From positions 372,001 through 436,000 of the forward strand of contig NZ_AP019841.1 of assembly GCF_007990445.1 (NCBI RefSeq): a stretch of 64,000 nucleotides of DNA. Reading direction: 5' to 3'. The notes under the pieces are model-generated. The model saw only the letters and a list, made by a program, of their open reading frames with translations, did no database searches and was not told where the DNA came from. This stretch comes from Leptotrichia wadei (GTDB lineage: Bacteria > Fusobacteriota > Fusobacteriia > Fusobacteriales > Leptotrichiaceae). Every line of letters begins with the position of its first letter. Position 1 is the first letter of the stretch. Below, one piece after another: positions 26,865-36,152 of this stretch. The translations under genes and the position numbers were made by a program.

Positions 26865-28703
26865 ATGTTTTACAGTAAAAAAGAAATACAAAAGTTAATT
26901 GACAATCTGGACATCGTTCAAGTGATTGGTGAATATGTTAATTTGAAAAAGGCAGGTTCAGATTATAAAGGGTTATCTCCGTTTAAGGAGGAAAAGACTC
27001 CTTCCTTCACAGTCAGTCCAGTAAAAAATATTTTTAAAGATTTTAGTACTCAAATTGGTGGAAATGTAATTTCGTTTTATATGAAAATTAATGACATTGG
27101 ATTTATTCAAGCGGTGGAGGAATTGTCACAAAAGTATAATATTCCGCTTAGAAAAAATAGGGGATATGAGGCAGTTAATCGGGAAACTGAGAAGAAAAAG
27201 GCTGTAAACAGGGAATATTTTGAAATAATAAAGGAAGCTCAGATATTTTTTAGGGAAAATATTGAGAAGTATGATGAAGCATTGGAATATATGAAGGAGA
27301 GGGATTTTTCGCTAGAGGAAATAAAAAAGTTTGGAATTGGATTTGCTTCAAGTTCACGAGATGATTTATTTCAATATTTACTAGAAAAAGATTTTCCAGA
27401 AGAAAAAATAATGGAACTGGGACTTGCCAAAAGAAATGAAAATGGAGAAATCTATGACAGTTTCAGAAATAGGGTAATTTTTCCAATTTACAATGCGGAT
27501 GCCCAAATTGTTGGATTTGGAGGTCGTATAATTGAGAAAAATACTAACTTGCCTAAATATCTTAATTCTCCAGATTCGCCTATTTTTAAAAAAGGAAATG
27601 AACTTTTTGGAATAAAGTACCGAGGGGAAAATATTAGGAAAAAAGGTTTTGCAATGCTGATGGAAGGTTATCTTGACGTGCTGACAGCCCAGAAACATGG
27701 GTTTGAAAATGCAGTAGCAAGTCTTGGAACGGCATTTACCGAAGAACAGGCGGAACTTTTGAAGAGATATACAGATAAGGTGCTGATTTCGTATGATAAT
27801 GATGAAGCGGGAAAAAATGCTATTGTAAAAGCTGGATATATTTTGAAAAAATATGATTTTGATGTGAAATGTCTGGTTATGGACGGGAGTGAGAAGGATC
27901 CTGATGAGTTTTTGAGAAAAAATGGGAAAAGGGCTTTTATAGAAGTTGTAAAAAAATCAGAAGAAATTTTTGACTTTTTGACAAGGGAAGCTTCAAAGGA
28001 TTTGGATCTGAATAATATAAATGGCGAGAAAAAGTTTATTGAAAGGTTAAAGCCATTTTTTTCAAATATCACGAATAATCTTAGTAAAAATTTATATTTA
28101 CAGCGATTGTCAGTTAATTTTGGAATTAATGACTTTGTATTGGAAGAATCGCTAAAAAATATATCAGTTGAAACTTCAAAAAGAAAAAAAAGAAAAGATC
28201 GTGGAAACCAGAAAGTCCAGTATAAAAAGTTAAAGGAAGACTTGAATATTGCATTGGAAGAGCAGACGCTTATGTACATTCTGGAATTTTACGATTCTGA
28301 AAGGAAAAGATGCGAAGAATTGTTAAATAAGGAATTTAGCCATTCTTTGTTTAATGAGCTGATTAAAAAGCTGAAACTTGTAAACTTTGATATAGTACAG
28401 CTTGATAAAAATGATATTAGCGAAGAAAGCAGGGAAGCTGTAACACAGTTAAAATTACGGGCAGATAAGGATATTAAGTATAAGGACAGCTATTTTAAAG
28501 ATAGATATTTTATGGAAGTCTATTCTGGATGGTTTGAGCGGGAAATAAGAGAGGAAAGTAAAAAATCAGAAGAAGAAAATAATAAAATAAAAAAAATTGA
28601 ATTAAAAAAATTGTTGTTAAAAATGAAAAATGTTAATAAAATTGAGGAAATAAAGAAATTATATGATGAATTTATATTGATAAGGAGACTGGGTTATGTC
28701 TGA
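26865..28703 (+). CDS. dnaG: DNA primase DnaG with substituted zinc-binding residues
   Basis: Makes RNA primers for replication. The N-terminal zinc-ribbon fold is recognisable ([32 protein letters not shown]), but the four ligand positions are S38, K41, D59 and T62 where the family has Cys, His, Cys, Cys. The TOPRIM catalytic core is intact: [11 protein letters not shown] (about 265) and SYDNDEAG (about 310). The last third, about 430-612, is the helicase-binding part. ATG follows GGAGG. It overlaps rpoD by 8 bases, as in the classic macromolecular-synthesis operon. Confidence 0.93.
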   Translation: MFYSKKEIQKLIDNLDIVQVIGEYVNLKKAGSDYKGLSPFKEEKTPSFTVSPVKNIFKDFSTQIGGNVISFYMKINDIGFIQAVEELSQKYNIPLRKNRGYEAVNRETEKKKAVNREYFEIIKEAQIFFRENIEKYDEALEYMKERDFSLEEIKKFGIGFASSSRDDLFQYLLEKDFPEEKIMELGLAKRNENGEIYDSFRNRVIFPIYNADAQIVGFGGRIIEKNTNLPKYLNSPDSPIFKKGNELFGIKYRGENIRKKGFAMLMEGYLDVLTAQKHGFENAVASLGTAFTEEQAELLKRYTDKVLISYDNDEAGKNAIVKAGYILKKYDFDVKCLVMDGSEKDPDEFLRKNGKRAFIEVVKKSEEIFDFLTREASKDLDLNNINGEKKFIERLKPFFSNITNNLSKNLYLQRLSVNFGINDFVLEESLKNISVETSKRKKRKDRGNQKVQYKKLKEDLNIALEEQTLMYILEFYDSERKRCEELLNKEFSHSLFNELIKKLKLVNFDIVQLDKNDISEESREAVTQLKLRADKDIKYKDSYFKDRYFMEVYSGWFEREIREESKKSEEENNKIKKIELKKLLLKMKNVNKIEEIKKLYDEFILIRRLGYV

Positions 28704-29874
28704 TAAAAAACAAAATTTAAAAAATAGTCTCGCAAATTTTATAAAACAGGCACGAGAGCAAAAAGTTGTAAGTTACGAAGAAATAAATTCTGTTTTGTCT
28801 ATTGGATTTTCAACTGAAAAAATTGATCAGTTAATAAAAAAGCTGACTGATGACGGTGTTCAAATCGTAGATACTATAAAGGAAAAGGAAGATTTGTTAA
28901 AAGTTCCTGAATCTTTGGAAGATATTGAGAAAATGGAATTATCAGATTTTGAGGATTCGCATGATGAATTTGTAGAGAGTGAAATCGACGATTCGGAAGT
29001 GGATAAATTATTGCAGACAGATCTATTGAAAATGGCTGAAAGTATGGATGTGGATGAGCCAATAAAAATGTATTTAAGAGAAATTGGGCAAATTCCTTTA
29101 CTTAGCTATGAAGAGGAAATTGATTATGCTCAAAGAGTTTTAAATGGAGAAGAGGAAGCCAAGCAGAAATTAATTGAATCAAATTTAAGACTTGTTGTCA
29201 GCATTGCAAAAAAACATACTAATCGTGGACTGAAAATGTTGGATTTAATTCAGGAAGGGAATATGGGGCTTATGAAAGCTGTGGAAAAATTTGAATACGA
29301 AAAAGGGTTCAAATTTTCAACTTATGCAACTTGGTGGATTAGACAGGCTATAACACGTGCGATTGCAGATCAGGGAAGAACAATAAGAATACCTGTTCAT
29401 ATGATTGAAACGATTAATAAAATTAAAAAGGAAAGCAGAATAATTCTTCAGGAAACTGGAAAGGAACCAACTGCAGAAGAACTGGCTAAAAAACTTGAGC
29501 TGCCTGTAGAAAAGGTAAAAAGTATTCTTGAAATGAATCAAGATCCAATCTCGCTGGAAACTCCAGTTGGAAGTGAAGAGGATAGTGAACTTGGGGATTT
29601 TGTAGAAGATGACAAATTTGCAAATCCTTATGATGCAACAACTAGAGTCCTTTTAAAGGAACAGCTTGATGAGGTGCTGAAAACATTGAATGATCGTGAA
29701 GAGATGGTACTTAGATATAGATATGGGCTGGATGATGGTTCTCAAAAGACTTTGGAGGAAGTTGGAAAAATCTTTAATGTAACGAGAGAACGTATCAGAC
29801 AGATTGAGGTAAAGGCATTAAGAAAATTAAGACATCCGAGCAGAAGAAAAAAATTGGAAGATTATAGGAGCTAA
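28696..29874 (+). CDS. rpoD: Primary sigma factor RpoD (sigma-70)
   Basis: A 392-residue primary sigma factor. Short region 1, acidic linker, then region 1.2 ([18 protein letters not shown]), region 2 with [17 protein letters not shown] (about 206-222), region 3 and region 4.2 [17 protein letters not shown] (about 363). The length resembles SigA of Bacillota. It recognises the TTGACA/TATAAT promoters common here. Start ATG overlaps the dnaG end. Confidence 0.97.
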   Translation: MSDKKQNLKNSLANFIKQAREQKVVSYEEINSVLSIGFSTEKIDQLIKKLTDDGVQIVDTIKEKEDLLKVPESLEDIEKMELSDFEDSHDEFVESEIDDSEVDKLLQTDLLKMAESMDVDEPIKMYLREIGQIPLLSYEEEIDYAQRVLNGEEEAKQKLIESNLRLVVSIAKKHTNRGLKMLDLIQEGNMGLMKAVEKFEYEKGFKFSTYATWWIRQAITRAIADQGRTIRIPVHMIETINKIKKESRIILQETGKEPTAEELAKKLELPVEKVKSILEMNQDPISLETPVGSEEDSELGDFVEDDKFANPYDATTRVLLKEQLDEVLKTLNDREEMVLRYRYGLDDGSQKTLEEVGKIFNVTRERIRQIEVKALRKLRHPSRRKKLEDYRS

Positions 29875-29896
29875 AGTTATTATTTAGCTCCTTTTA
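29867..29896 (+). terminator. Terminator overlapping the rpoD stop codon
   Basis: GGAGCTAAA (29867-29875, includes the stop) and TTTAGCTCC (29883-29891), then TTTT. Confidence 0.85.
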
Positions 29897-30000
29897 GATA
29901 TATTTAGGATAAATAATATAAAAATATTTAAATGGGTTAAATAAATGTAATTTCTGGAGCTGTATGTCATAAATAAAATAACAAATAAGGGGAGAAATGA

Positions 30001-30951
30001 ATGTTAAAAAAAATTTTTGAAGATATTAAAAAGAAGGGAAGTTTTAGTTTCGAGAAAATCATTGAAAATTACACAATGAGTGATGATGAGTTTTTTGAGT
30101 TTCTAAAATTTATTCATCTGGAAAATATTCCTGAAGTTAGAAATTCGACTGATGGAAGTGATTTTATTGTACTGGAGGATGAAAATGTTTTTATTGCGGA
30201 AAAAGACATTATAAAGTCATATTTGGAAAATATAAAGGAAAAATATGAGGAATCTGAGAAAAAGAGCGAGAGTGAAAGGGAAAATGAAGAATTAATTGAC
30301 AAGTATTTGAAAATCGCTGTAAAGGAAAGTCTGCTTTATTCAAAATATGGATTTTCATTTTTAGATACGGTTCAGGAGGCTACGCTAGGAATTATGTCGG
30401 GGCTGAATTACTATAATCAAATTATGGAAATTACAAAGGAGCCTGAATTTTTTATAAAAAATTTTGCTGTAAAATATATTTTGGAATTTCAGAAGAATTT
30501 ATTAAAAGATATTAAATCTTCAGAATTATCATATATTTTGTATTTGAAAGTAAAAGTGGATAAAAGCATGGGACTTTCAATGGAGGAAATAAGCAGGCAG
30601 ATGAATGTCTCAACAGAATATATCGAGCAGCTGGAAATGCTGTTTGATGAAGTTGAGCCTGAAGAATTGATGGAAAATACGCAAGTATTTGAAAAAGCTG
30701 ATAAAATTACACAAATGTATATTTTAGAAAATATTCCGAAAAAATTAAATTATTTGGATGAGCAAATTTTAGTCATGACTTACGGGCTTGATGATAAAGT
30801 TTATACAGAAAAGGAAATTGCGAGATCATTGAATATTGCAAAACATAATGTGAAAATTTTAAAGGAGAAGGCGCTTAATAAGCTTTCAATTGATATGATG
30901 AGAAATGATTTTGTGGAAAATAGCGAAGAGGCAAATTATACGGTAAATTAA
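30001..30951 (+). CDS. Divergent sigma-70-like protein next to rpoD
   Basis: A 316-residue protein that resembles RpoD at two places. SFLDTVQEATLGIMSGLNYY (about 118-137) matches region 2.2 ([18 protein letters not shown]). LDEQILVMTYGLDD with a following helix-turn-helix, IARSLNIAKHNVKILKEKAL (about 250-295), matches region 4. The DNA-melting segment of region 2.3/2.4 is changed: where RpoD has [11 protein letters not shown], this has FIKNFAVKYILEFQ, without the paired Trp. The N-terminal 100 residues are acidic and helical. I infer a paralogue of the neighbouring rpoD that keeps core-polymerase contacts but may not open promoters. ATG follows GGGGAG. Confidence 0.65.
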   Translation: MLKKIFEDIKKKGSFSFEKIIENYTMSDDEFFEFLKFIHLENIPEVRNSTDGSDFIVLEDENVFIAEKDIIKSYLENIKEKYEESEKKSESERENEELIDKYLKIAVKESLLYSKYGFSFLDTVQEATLGIMSGLNYYNQIMEITKEPEFFIKNFAVKYILEFQKNLLKDIKSSELSYILYLKVKVDKSMGLSMEEISRQMNVSTEYIEQLEMLFDEVEPEELMENTQVFEKADKITQMYILENIPKKLNYLDEQILVMTYGLDDKVYTEKEIARSLNIAKHNVKILKEKALNKLSIDMMRNDFVENSEEANYTVN

Positions 30952-31182
30952 TAGAATTTTTAGGAATTGGGATTCTGAAACAAGGAGATTTGTTTGCTTG
31001 TGAAAATATAGCGAAACTTATTTGAAAACGAACTCAAAAACTATGATTGTTTTAAGTTTATATGATTTTTAATAGTTTAATTTTGAATGGATTCGAGTAT
31101 AAAATGAAAATACTTGATGCAAAAAGGTTGAGAAGATAGGAAAATTATAAAATAGAAAAAACTGTGAAAGGAAATAAAAATT

Positions 31183-31995
31183 ATGAAATTATGGCAAATA
31201 ATGGGAGAACTGCAGACAATTTTCAGTCCAAAAATAGCGGAAGAATGGGATAATGTCGGGCTTCTTGTGGGGGATAACACTAGAGAAATAAATAAAGTAT
31301 TATTTTGCTTGGATGTGACAGAGAAGGCTGTGCAGAAGGCTGTGGATAATAATGTGGATTTAATAATTTCACATCATCCAGTTATTTTTTCAGGATTGAA
31401 GAAAATTACAAATGAAACTGTGCATGGGAGAAAAATTTTAAAACTGATAGAAAATAAAATAGCAGTTTATTCAATTCATACAAATTCAGATTTTGCAATA
31501 AATGGACTAAATGATTTTATAATGGATAAATTGAATTTGGATGGTGAAAAAGTAATTTTTAATGAGCATGAATTTGAAGATTATAATCCAATAAAAAATA
31601 AAATGGAACATGTTCGTAGCGGACTTGCCAGAATTAAAATATTAAATGAAAAAATGAAACTTGGGGATTTAATAGAAAGAATAAAGGATTCGCTTGGGAT
31701 AAGCTATGTGAGATATGTTGGGAATAAAAATTCTTATGTGAGAAAGATTGGGCTTGTTACAGGTGGCGGAAGTTCGTTTATGTACGAAGTGGCAAATAAG
31801 ATAGATGTATTTTTAACTGGGGATTTGAGATACCACGAGGCTCTGGATGCTTTGGAGGAAGGGCATATTTTAGTTGATATTGGGCATTTTGAAAGTGAAT
31901 ATCTGTTTGTAGATATGATGGAGCAGGAAATGGGAAAATTTTTTAAAGGAGGAATGATACGTCATTTTGAAGATGAAGTATTTAAATTAGGATAA
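31183..31995 (+). CDS. NIF3-family dinuclear metal protein
   Basis: NIF3/YqfO family, sometimes annotated as GTP cyclohydrolase I type 2; true role uncertain. Metal ligands are visible: H64/H65 in ISHHPVIF, H99 and D103 in SIHTNSD, and the C-terminal VDIGHFESEY. At 270 residues it lacks the insert domain of B. subtilis YqfO. In Bacillota this gene also lies near dnaG-rpoD, so the position is conserved. ATG after AAAGG. Confidence 0.85.
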   Translation: MKLWQIMGELQTIFSPKIAEEWDNVGLLVGDNTREINKVLFCLDVTEKAVQKAVDNNVDLIISHHPVIFSGLKKITNETVHGRKILKLIENKIAVYSIHTNSDFAINGLNDFIMDKLNLDGEKVIFNEHEFEDYNPIKNKMEHVRSGLARIKILNEKMKLGDLIERIKDSLGISYVRYVGNKNSYVRKIGLVTGGGSSFMYEVANKIDVFLTGDLRYHEALDALEEGHILVDIGHFESEYLFVDMMEQEMGKFFKGGMIRHFEDEVFKLG

Positions 31996-32054
31996 AATTA
32001 CTTTAAAAAAAATAGAAATAAATCTAAAAATATACTAAAATTAGCCAAAAAAAT

Positions 32055-32083
32055 TTTGAATATTTAAGACAAAGTGCTATAAT
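32055..32083 (+). promoter_or_regulatory. Promoter of the Nramp-related transporter leader
   Basis: TTTGAA/TTGAAT (32055-32061) and an extended -10, TGCTATAAT (32075-32083). The leader is about 210 bases. Confidence 0.65.
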
Positions 32084-32147
32084 ACCTATATAATTTCAAA
32101 AATTTGGTAATCAAAATATACTTAAACTTGGGAAAATTTAGAAAATT

Positions 32148-32219
32148 TTTACATAATTTAACAGGAAAGTCTACGATTTCTGTAAGTGAGATTAACTGAA
32201 TTAATAAGAATTATGTAAA
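32148..32219 (+). promoter_or_regulatory. Three-way-junction RNA in the transporter leader, riboswitch candidate
   Basis: P1: TTTACATAATT (32148-32158) with AATTATGTAAA (32209-32219), 11 perfect pairs. P2: ACAGGAA (32161-32167) with TTTCTGT (32177-32183), seven pairs with one G-U, loop AGTCTACGA. P3: ATTAA (32191-32195) with TTAAT (32201-32205). Joining strands are TA, AAGTGAG and AAG; they are more G-rich than the surroundings. I could not assign it to a known riboswitch class. Confidence 0.5.
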
Positions 32220-32298
32220 TTTAAAGTTTGAGGATTATAATTTTGGAGGAATTTACTGTAGTTTTTGAAACAAATAATAGAAAAGGAAGGTATATTTT

Positions 32299-33582
32299 AT
32301 GACAAATATAGCAAAGACGAAAGCAGGATGGTATAGCAAGTTTAAAGCCTTTGGGCCTGGTATTCTTATGGCTTCGGCGGCTATTGGGGGATCTCATATT
32401 GTGGCATCTACGCAAGCGGGTGCATTATACGGATGGCAACTGGCAATTATTGTAATTTTAGTAAATGTTTTTAAATATCCGTTTTTCCGTTTTGGAACTC
32501 AATATACTTTAGAAAGAAAGAAATCGTTAATTGAAGGTTATGAGGAAAAAGGAAAGATTTATTTATGGGTATTTTTCATTATGAATATATTTTCAGCAAT
32601 TATTAATATTGCAGCAGTAGGTATTTTGACAGCGGCAATTTTGGCAAATATCTTGAAATTGACAATTTTACCTAGTCTTACACCTGCAGCGATGGCTTCA
32701 ATGATTAATATGCTTACTACAATTGTTCTTGTGGGATCGCTTGCAATGATGATATTTGGAGGTTATAAGCTTTTAGACAGTTCATCGAAATTTATTGTTG
32801 TTTCATTGACAATAGCGACAGTTGTTGCTGTTATTATAGCATTATTTAAGCATCACCCTATGGCACCGAATTTTGTAGCACCATCTCCGTGGAAATTAAA
32901 GGCATTGCCATTTATCATATCATTGATGGGGTGGATGCCTGCACCAATTGAGATTTCGGCAATTAATTCGATGTGGACTGTTGAAAAGCAGCATGAAATG
33001 AAAGTGCCACGTAAAATTGCAATGCTTGACTTTAATGTAGGTTATTTTGTTACAACAATATTAGCCTTTGTGTTTTTAGCGCTTGGAGCATTGATTCAGT
33101 ATGGTACAGGAACTGCGATTAAAGGAGCAAGTGCAGCTTATATTACTCAATTTATAAAAATGTACTCAAGTGTAATTGGAAACTGGTCTGGACTTCTTAT
33201 TGCATTTATCGCATTTATGTGTATTTTTGGTACGACAATTACAGTTGTGGATGGTTATTCACGTGCAAATGCTGAAACTTTACGTTTGATTCGTAAGCAA
33301 AAGGAAATAACAACTGCACATTTCAATACTTGGATGATCGTAACTGTAATTTTAGCAATGATTATAGTATTTTTCTTTGCTGGAAATGTGGCTGCAATGA
33401 TGAATTTTGCGATGATATTTTCATTTGTTTCAGCTCCCGTTTATTCTTACCTTAATTTCTCACTTGTTAAAGATAACAGTAAATTACCTGTCTGGCTATG
33501 GTTTTTGTCAGTTGCGGGAATTGTATATTTAGCAGGATTCACAATATTTTTCCTTGTTTATTTATCAGGAATTTTAAAATAA
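32299..33582 (+). CDS. Nramp-related metal transporter with non-canonical metal site
   Basis: A 427-residue membrane protein with about 11 helices and the Nramp fold signature GPGILMASAAIGGSHIVAST in helix 1. Canonical Nramp proteins have DPGN where this has AIGGSH (about 28-33), and helix 6 reads MGWMPAPIEISAINS (about 212-226) without the usual MPH. Such Nramp-related proteins have different metal preferences; some relatives import magnesium. The substrate here is therefore open. ATG follows AAGGAAGG. Confidence 0.8.
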   Translation: MTNIAKTKAGWYSKFKAFGPGILMASAAIGGSHIVASTQAGALYGWQLAIIVILVNVFKYPFFRFGTQYTLERKKSLIEGYEEKGKIYLWVFFIMNIFSAIINIAAVGILTAAILANILKLTILPSLTPAAMASMINMLTTIVLVGSLAMMIFGGYKLLDSSSKFIVVSLTIATVVAVIIALFKHHPMAPNFVAPSPWKLKALPFIISLMGWMPAPIEISAINSMWTVEKQHEMKVPRKIAMLDFNVGYFVTTILAFVFLALGALIQYGTGTAIKGASAAYITQFIKMYSSVIGNWSGLLIAFIAFMCIFGTTITVVDGYSRANAETLRLIRKQKEITTAHFNTWMIVTVILAMIIVFFFAGNVAAMMNFAMIFSFVSAPVYSYLNFSLVKDNSKLPVWLWFLSVAGIVYLAGFTIFFLVYLSGILK

Positions 33583-33604
33583 ATAAAAATAATGTATTTT
33601 TAAG

Positions 33605-33629
33605 TCGGGATTTTTTTCCCGATTTTTTT
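33605..33629 (+). terminator. Terminator after the Nramp-related gene
   Basis: TCGGGA (33605-33610), loop of T, TCCCGA (33617-33622), then seven T. Confidence 0.9.
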
Positions 33630-33687
33630 CTTTTTTTATACTGTTTCCTATTTAAGTAGTGAACTTATCTATAAATTTCCTTGAAAA

Positions 33688-33739
33688 GAATAAAGAACAT
33701 ACAAAATAGAACTTCTATTTTTAAATGAGTTTAGTACAA
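33688..33739 (+). repeat. Dispersed intergenic repeat, partial copy
   Basis: AATAAAGAACATACAAAATA then TTCTATTTTTAAATGAG and TTTAGTACAA. It is diverged from the copy at 1092-1163. The rest of 33630-33810 shows nothing else. Confidence 0.5.
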
Positions 33740-33810
33740 TCCTAATTTTACTTAGCTGTTATTAGTTTTGCTGAGTATGTTTTAATGGCAAAATAAATTG
33801 AAAAATAAGT

Positions 33811-33839
33811 TTGATGTTATAAAAAAATTATGATATAAT
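33811..33839 (+). promoter_or_regulatory. Promoter of the D,D-carboxypeptidase gene
   Basis: TTGATG (33811-33816), a 17-base spacer and TATAAT (33834-33839). The -10 box overlaps an in-frame ATG at 33838, which rules that ATG out as the start. Confidence 0.75.
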
Positions 33840-33885
33840 GTTCTTTAGAAAAATTATCAGATATGAAAAGAGGAAAGAAAAGGAA

Positions 33886-35211
33886 ATGAGAAAAAAAGTA
33901 AAAATTGGCATTAAAAGTAAAAAAATGGTGTTGTCTATGGCATTTTTGGCTATGTCGGCGTTTTCATTTGCTGATGGCGAGAATTATCATGATTACAAGG
34001 CATTGTTAATTGGAGATGTAAATGGAAATATTATAAAGGAAGACAACAGTTTGGCAGTTCGACCTTTGGCATCAGTTACAAAAATTATGACATCAATATT
34101 GACATTAGATAAAATAAAATCAGGGCAAATTTCATACGATGATAAGGTAACAGTTTCATCAAAAGCGGCTTCAGTTCCTTATGGGGTAAAATTGACTGCT
34201 GGAAAACAGTATACAGTAAGGGATTTGTTAAAGGCTACAATTATAAAGTCATCAAATAATGCTGCTTATGCACTTGCTGAATATGTGGGAGGAGATGTGC
34301 CGAGTTTTGTACGTTCAATGAATGAAAAGGCAAGAAGTTATGGCTTAGATTCGCTTAGATATTGTTCTCCAAACGGATTGCCGCCTAGTTATACAGGTTC
34401 TTGCATGGATCAGGGAAATGCACGTGATTTGTATAAATTAGCTCAAATAACGTTAAAAGATTATAGCGATTATTTAAATTTTTCAAAAAATAAAGTAGAT
34501 TACATTGACAATGGAAATACAAAAGTGACTTCTACAAATACTCTTTTGGGAAATGTGCAAGGAGTAGACGGATTAAAGACAGGTTATCACGATGCTGCAG
34601 GTTCAAATATTGTATTGACGGCAAATAGGGGCGATGATAGAATGATAGCTGTCATTTTAGGTTCAAATCATGCGAAGGATAGAAATGCAATTGGGGCAAG
34701 AGAAATAAATGATTATTATATAGATGGATATGCAAAGAAAAATAGCGGAAACAGCTATGCTTATACAGGCAATAATAATGGAAGTAATAATAACAGCAAT
34801 AGCAGCAGTAAAAATAGACGTAATCATAACAATAGCCAAAATAGCAATAGTGATAGTTTCAATAATGATAATGAGTCCAATAATAACAGTAATGCTGAAA
34901 ATAACACTGATCAGAAGGGCAATAAAATAGAGCAGTTCTTTAATTCAATTTTTGGTAAAAATAATAATCCAGCAAGGAAAATGAAAATTATAAGTAGAAA
35001 TGATATAGTAGCAGTAGCAAAAATAGGTGAAAATAAATATAATTTATATCCTACAAAAGATGTGGAAATAACTGCAACTCAACGACCAAATTTGACTTAT
35101 ACAGTAAACTTAAATTCAGGAGTGAATAAAAATAGCAGGGGTAAAATTGTAGGAACTTATATTGCAACTGATGGAACATTGACTTATAGTGGAGAGTTAA
35201 TTATGAAATAA
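33886..35211 (+). CDS. D-alanyl-D-alanine carboxypeptidase (PBP5 family)
   Basis: Trims the terminal D-Ala of peptidoglycan stems outside the cytoplasmic membrane. Signal peptide about 1-30 (MVLSMAFLAMSAFSFADG core). Active-site motifs: SVTK (S63-K66), SSN (122-124) and KTG (231-233). A low-complexity Asn/Ser linker (about 275-350) separates the peptidase from a C-terminal beta-rich domain, and no clear C-terminal amphipathic anchor is seen. The start is ATG 33886, because the earlier in-frame ATG lies in the -10 box. Length 441 residues, longer than usual owing to the linker. Confidence 0.93.
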   Translation: MRKKVKIGIKSKKMVLSMAFLAMSAFSFADGENYHDYKALLIGDVNGNIIKEDNSLAVRPLASVTKIMTSILTLDKIKSGQISYDDKVTVSSKAASVPYGVKLTAGKQYTVRDLLKATIIKSSNNAAYALAEYVGGDVPSFVRSMNEKARSYGLDSLRYCSPNGLPPSYTGSCMDQGNARDLYKLAQITLKDYSDYLNFSKNKVDYIDNGNTKVTSTNTLLGNVQGVDGLKTGYHDAAGSNIVLTANRGDDRMIAVILGSNHAKDRNAIGAREINDYYIDGYAKKNSGNSYAYTGNNNGSNNNSNSSSKNRRNHNNSQNSNSDSFNNDNESNNNSNAENNTDQKGNKIEQFFNSIFGKNNNPARKMKIISRNDIVAVAKIGENKYNLYPTKDVEITATQRPNLTYTVNLNSGVNKNSRGKIVGTYIATDGTLTYSGELIMK

Positions 35212-35217
35212 TAAAAA

Positions 35218-35245
35218 GAGCTGTTTTTATAACGGCTCAATTTTA
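35218..35245 (+). terminator. Terminator before murI
   Basis: GAGCTG (35219-35224) and CGGCTC (35234-35239) with one weak pair, then ATTTTATTTTATT. Confidence 0.55.
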
Positions 35246-35282
35246 TTTTATTAAAATAAATGGATAACGGAAAGGAAAAAAA

Positions 35283-36068
35283 ATGTCTATTGGAGTATTT
35301 GATTCAGGAATTGGAGGGCTTACTGTATTAAAGGAAATTAGAAAAGTTTTGCCAGATGAAAAAATATATTATCTTGGAGATACGGCAAGAGTTCCGTATG
35401 GTGAAAAGACAAAAGAACTGATTATAAGATATTCAAAGGAAATCGTTGAATTTTTGCTGGAAAAAAATGTGAGCGCTATTGTAGTAGCTTGTAATACAGC
35501 CACTGCACTTGCATTAAAGGAATTGAAGGAAACTTTTAAAATTCCGATTATTGGAGTAATTGAAGCTGGGGCGAGAACGGCGATAGAAGCGACAAAAAAT
35601 GGTAAAATCGGTGTAATTGGAACGAAGGCGACTATACAGTCTGGAAAATATGAAGAGGAAATAAAACTTTTTAATAAAAAAGTGGAGGTGCTTCAAAAGG
35701 CTTGCCCGCTTTTTGTTCCGGCGGTGGAAGAGGGGATTTTAAGCGGTAAGCTGGTAAATCAAATAATAAAAACGTATCTTGATGATTTTAAGGGGAAAGT
35801 AGATACTTTGATATTGGGATGTACTCATTATCCTTTGTTAAAAGATGCCATAAGTAAAATTTATCCAGATATAAAAATTGTAGATCCAGCAAAAGAAACA
35901 GCTTTGGATTTGAAGGAAATTTTGGAGCAAAATGAATTTTTAAAAAATGATGCGAAAAAAGATGAAGAAGTAAAATATTATGTGACAGATGGGCAGGAAA
36001 AATTTAAGGAAATTGGAATTATGTTTTTGGAGGAAGATATTCCAAAAGTTGAATTGGTAAAATTATAG
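35283..36068 (+). CDS. murI: Glutamate racemase
   Basis: Supplies D-glutamate for peptidoglycan. Both catalytic cysteines are present: C70 in VVACNTATA and C180 in LGCTHYPLL. The N-terminal FDSGIGGLTVLKEI and LGDTARVPYGEK are diagnostic. 261 residues, normal length; ATG follows GAAAGGA. It fits beside the carboxypeptidase as a wall gene. Confidence 0.97.
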   Translation: MSIGVFDSGIGGLTVLKEIRKVLPDEKIYYLGDTARVPYGEKTKELIIRYSKEIVEFLLEKNVSAIVVACNTATALALKELKETFKIPIIGVIEAGARTAIEATKNGKIGVIGTKATIQSGKYEEEIKLFNKKVEVLQKACPLFVPAVEEGILSGKLVNQIIKTYLDDFKGKVDTLILGCTHYPLLKDAISKIYPDIKIVDPAKETALDLKEILEQNEFLKNDAKKDEEVKYYVTDGQEKFKEIGIMFLEEDIPKVELVKL

Positions 36069-36152
36069 ATGTTATTTGTCGAGAAGTCAGAATAAATAAA
36101 CGAGTCTTATTTTTATTAAATAGAGAATATAAAAAATGGAGAAAAGGTGTAA

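Noticed and set aside
32148-32219. Purine riboswitch
   Set aside because: Also a three-way junction, but the conserved purine-aptamer joining sequences and loop-loop contact are not visible.
33838-33885. Earlier in-frame ATG of the carboxypeptidase
   Set aside because: It overlaps the -10 box TATAAT at 33834-33839, so it would lie upstream of the transcript start.
34750-34930. Asn/Ser-rich stretch of the carboxypeptidase as tandem DNA repeats
   Set aside because: It is low-complexity coding sequence (AAT/AGC codons) without a fixed repeat unit, best read as a protein linker.
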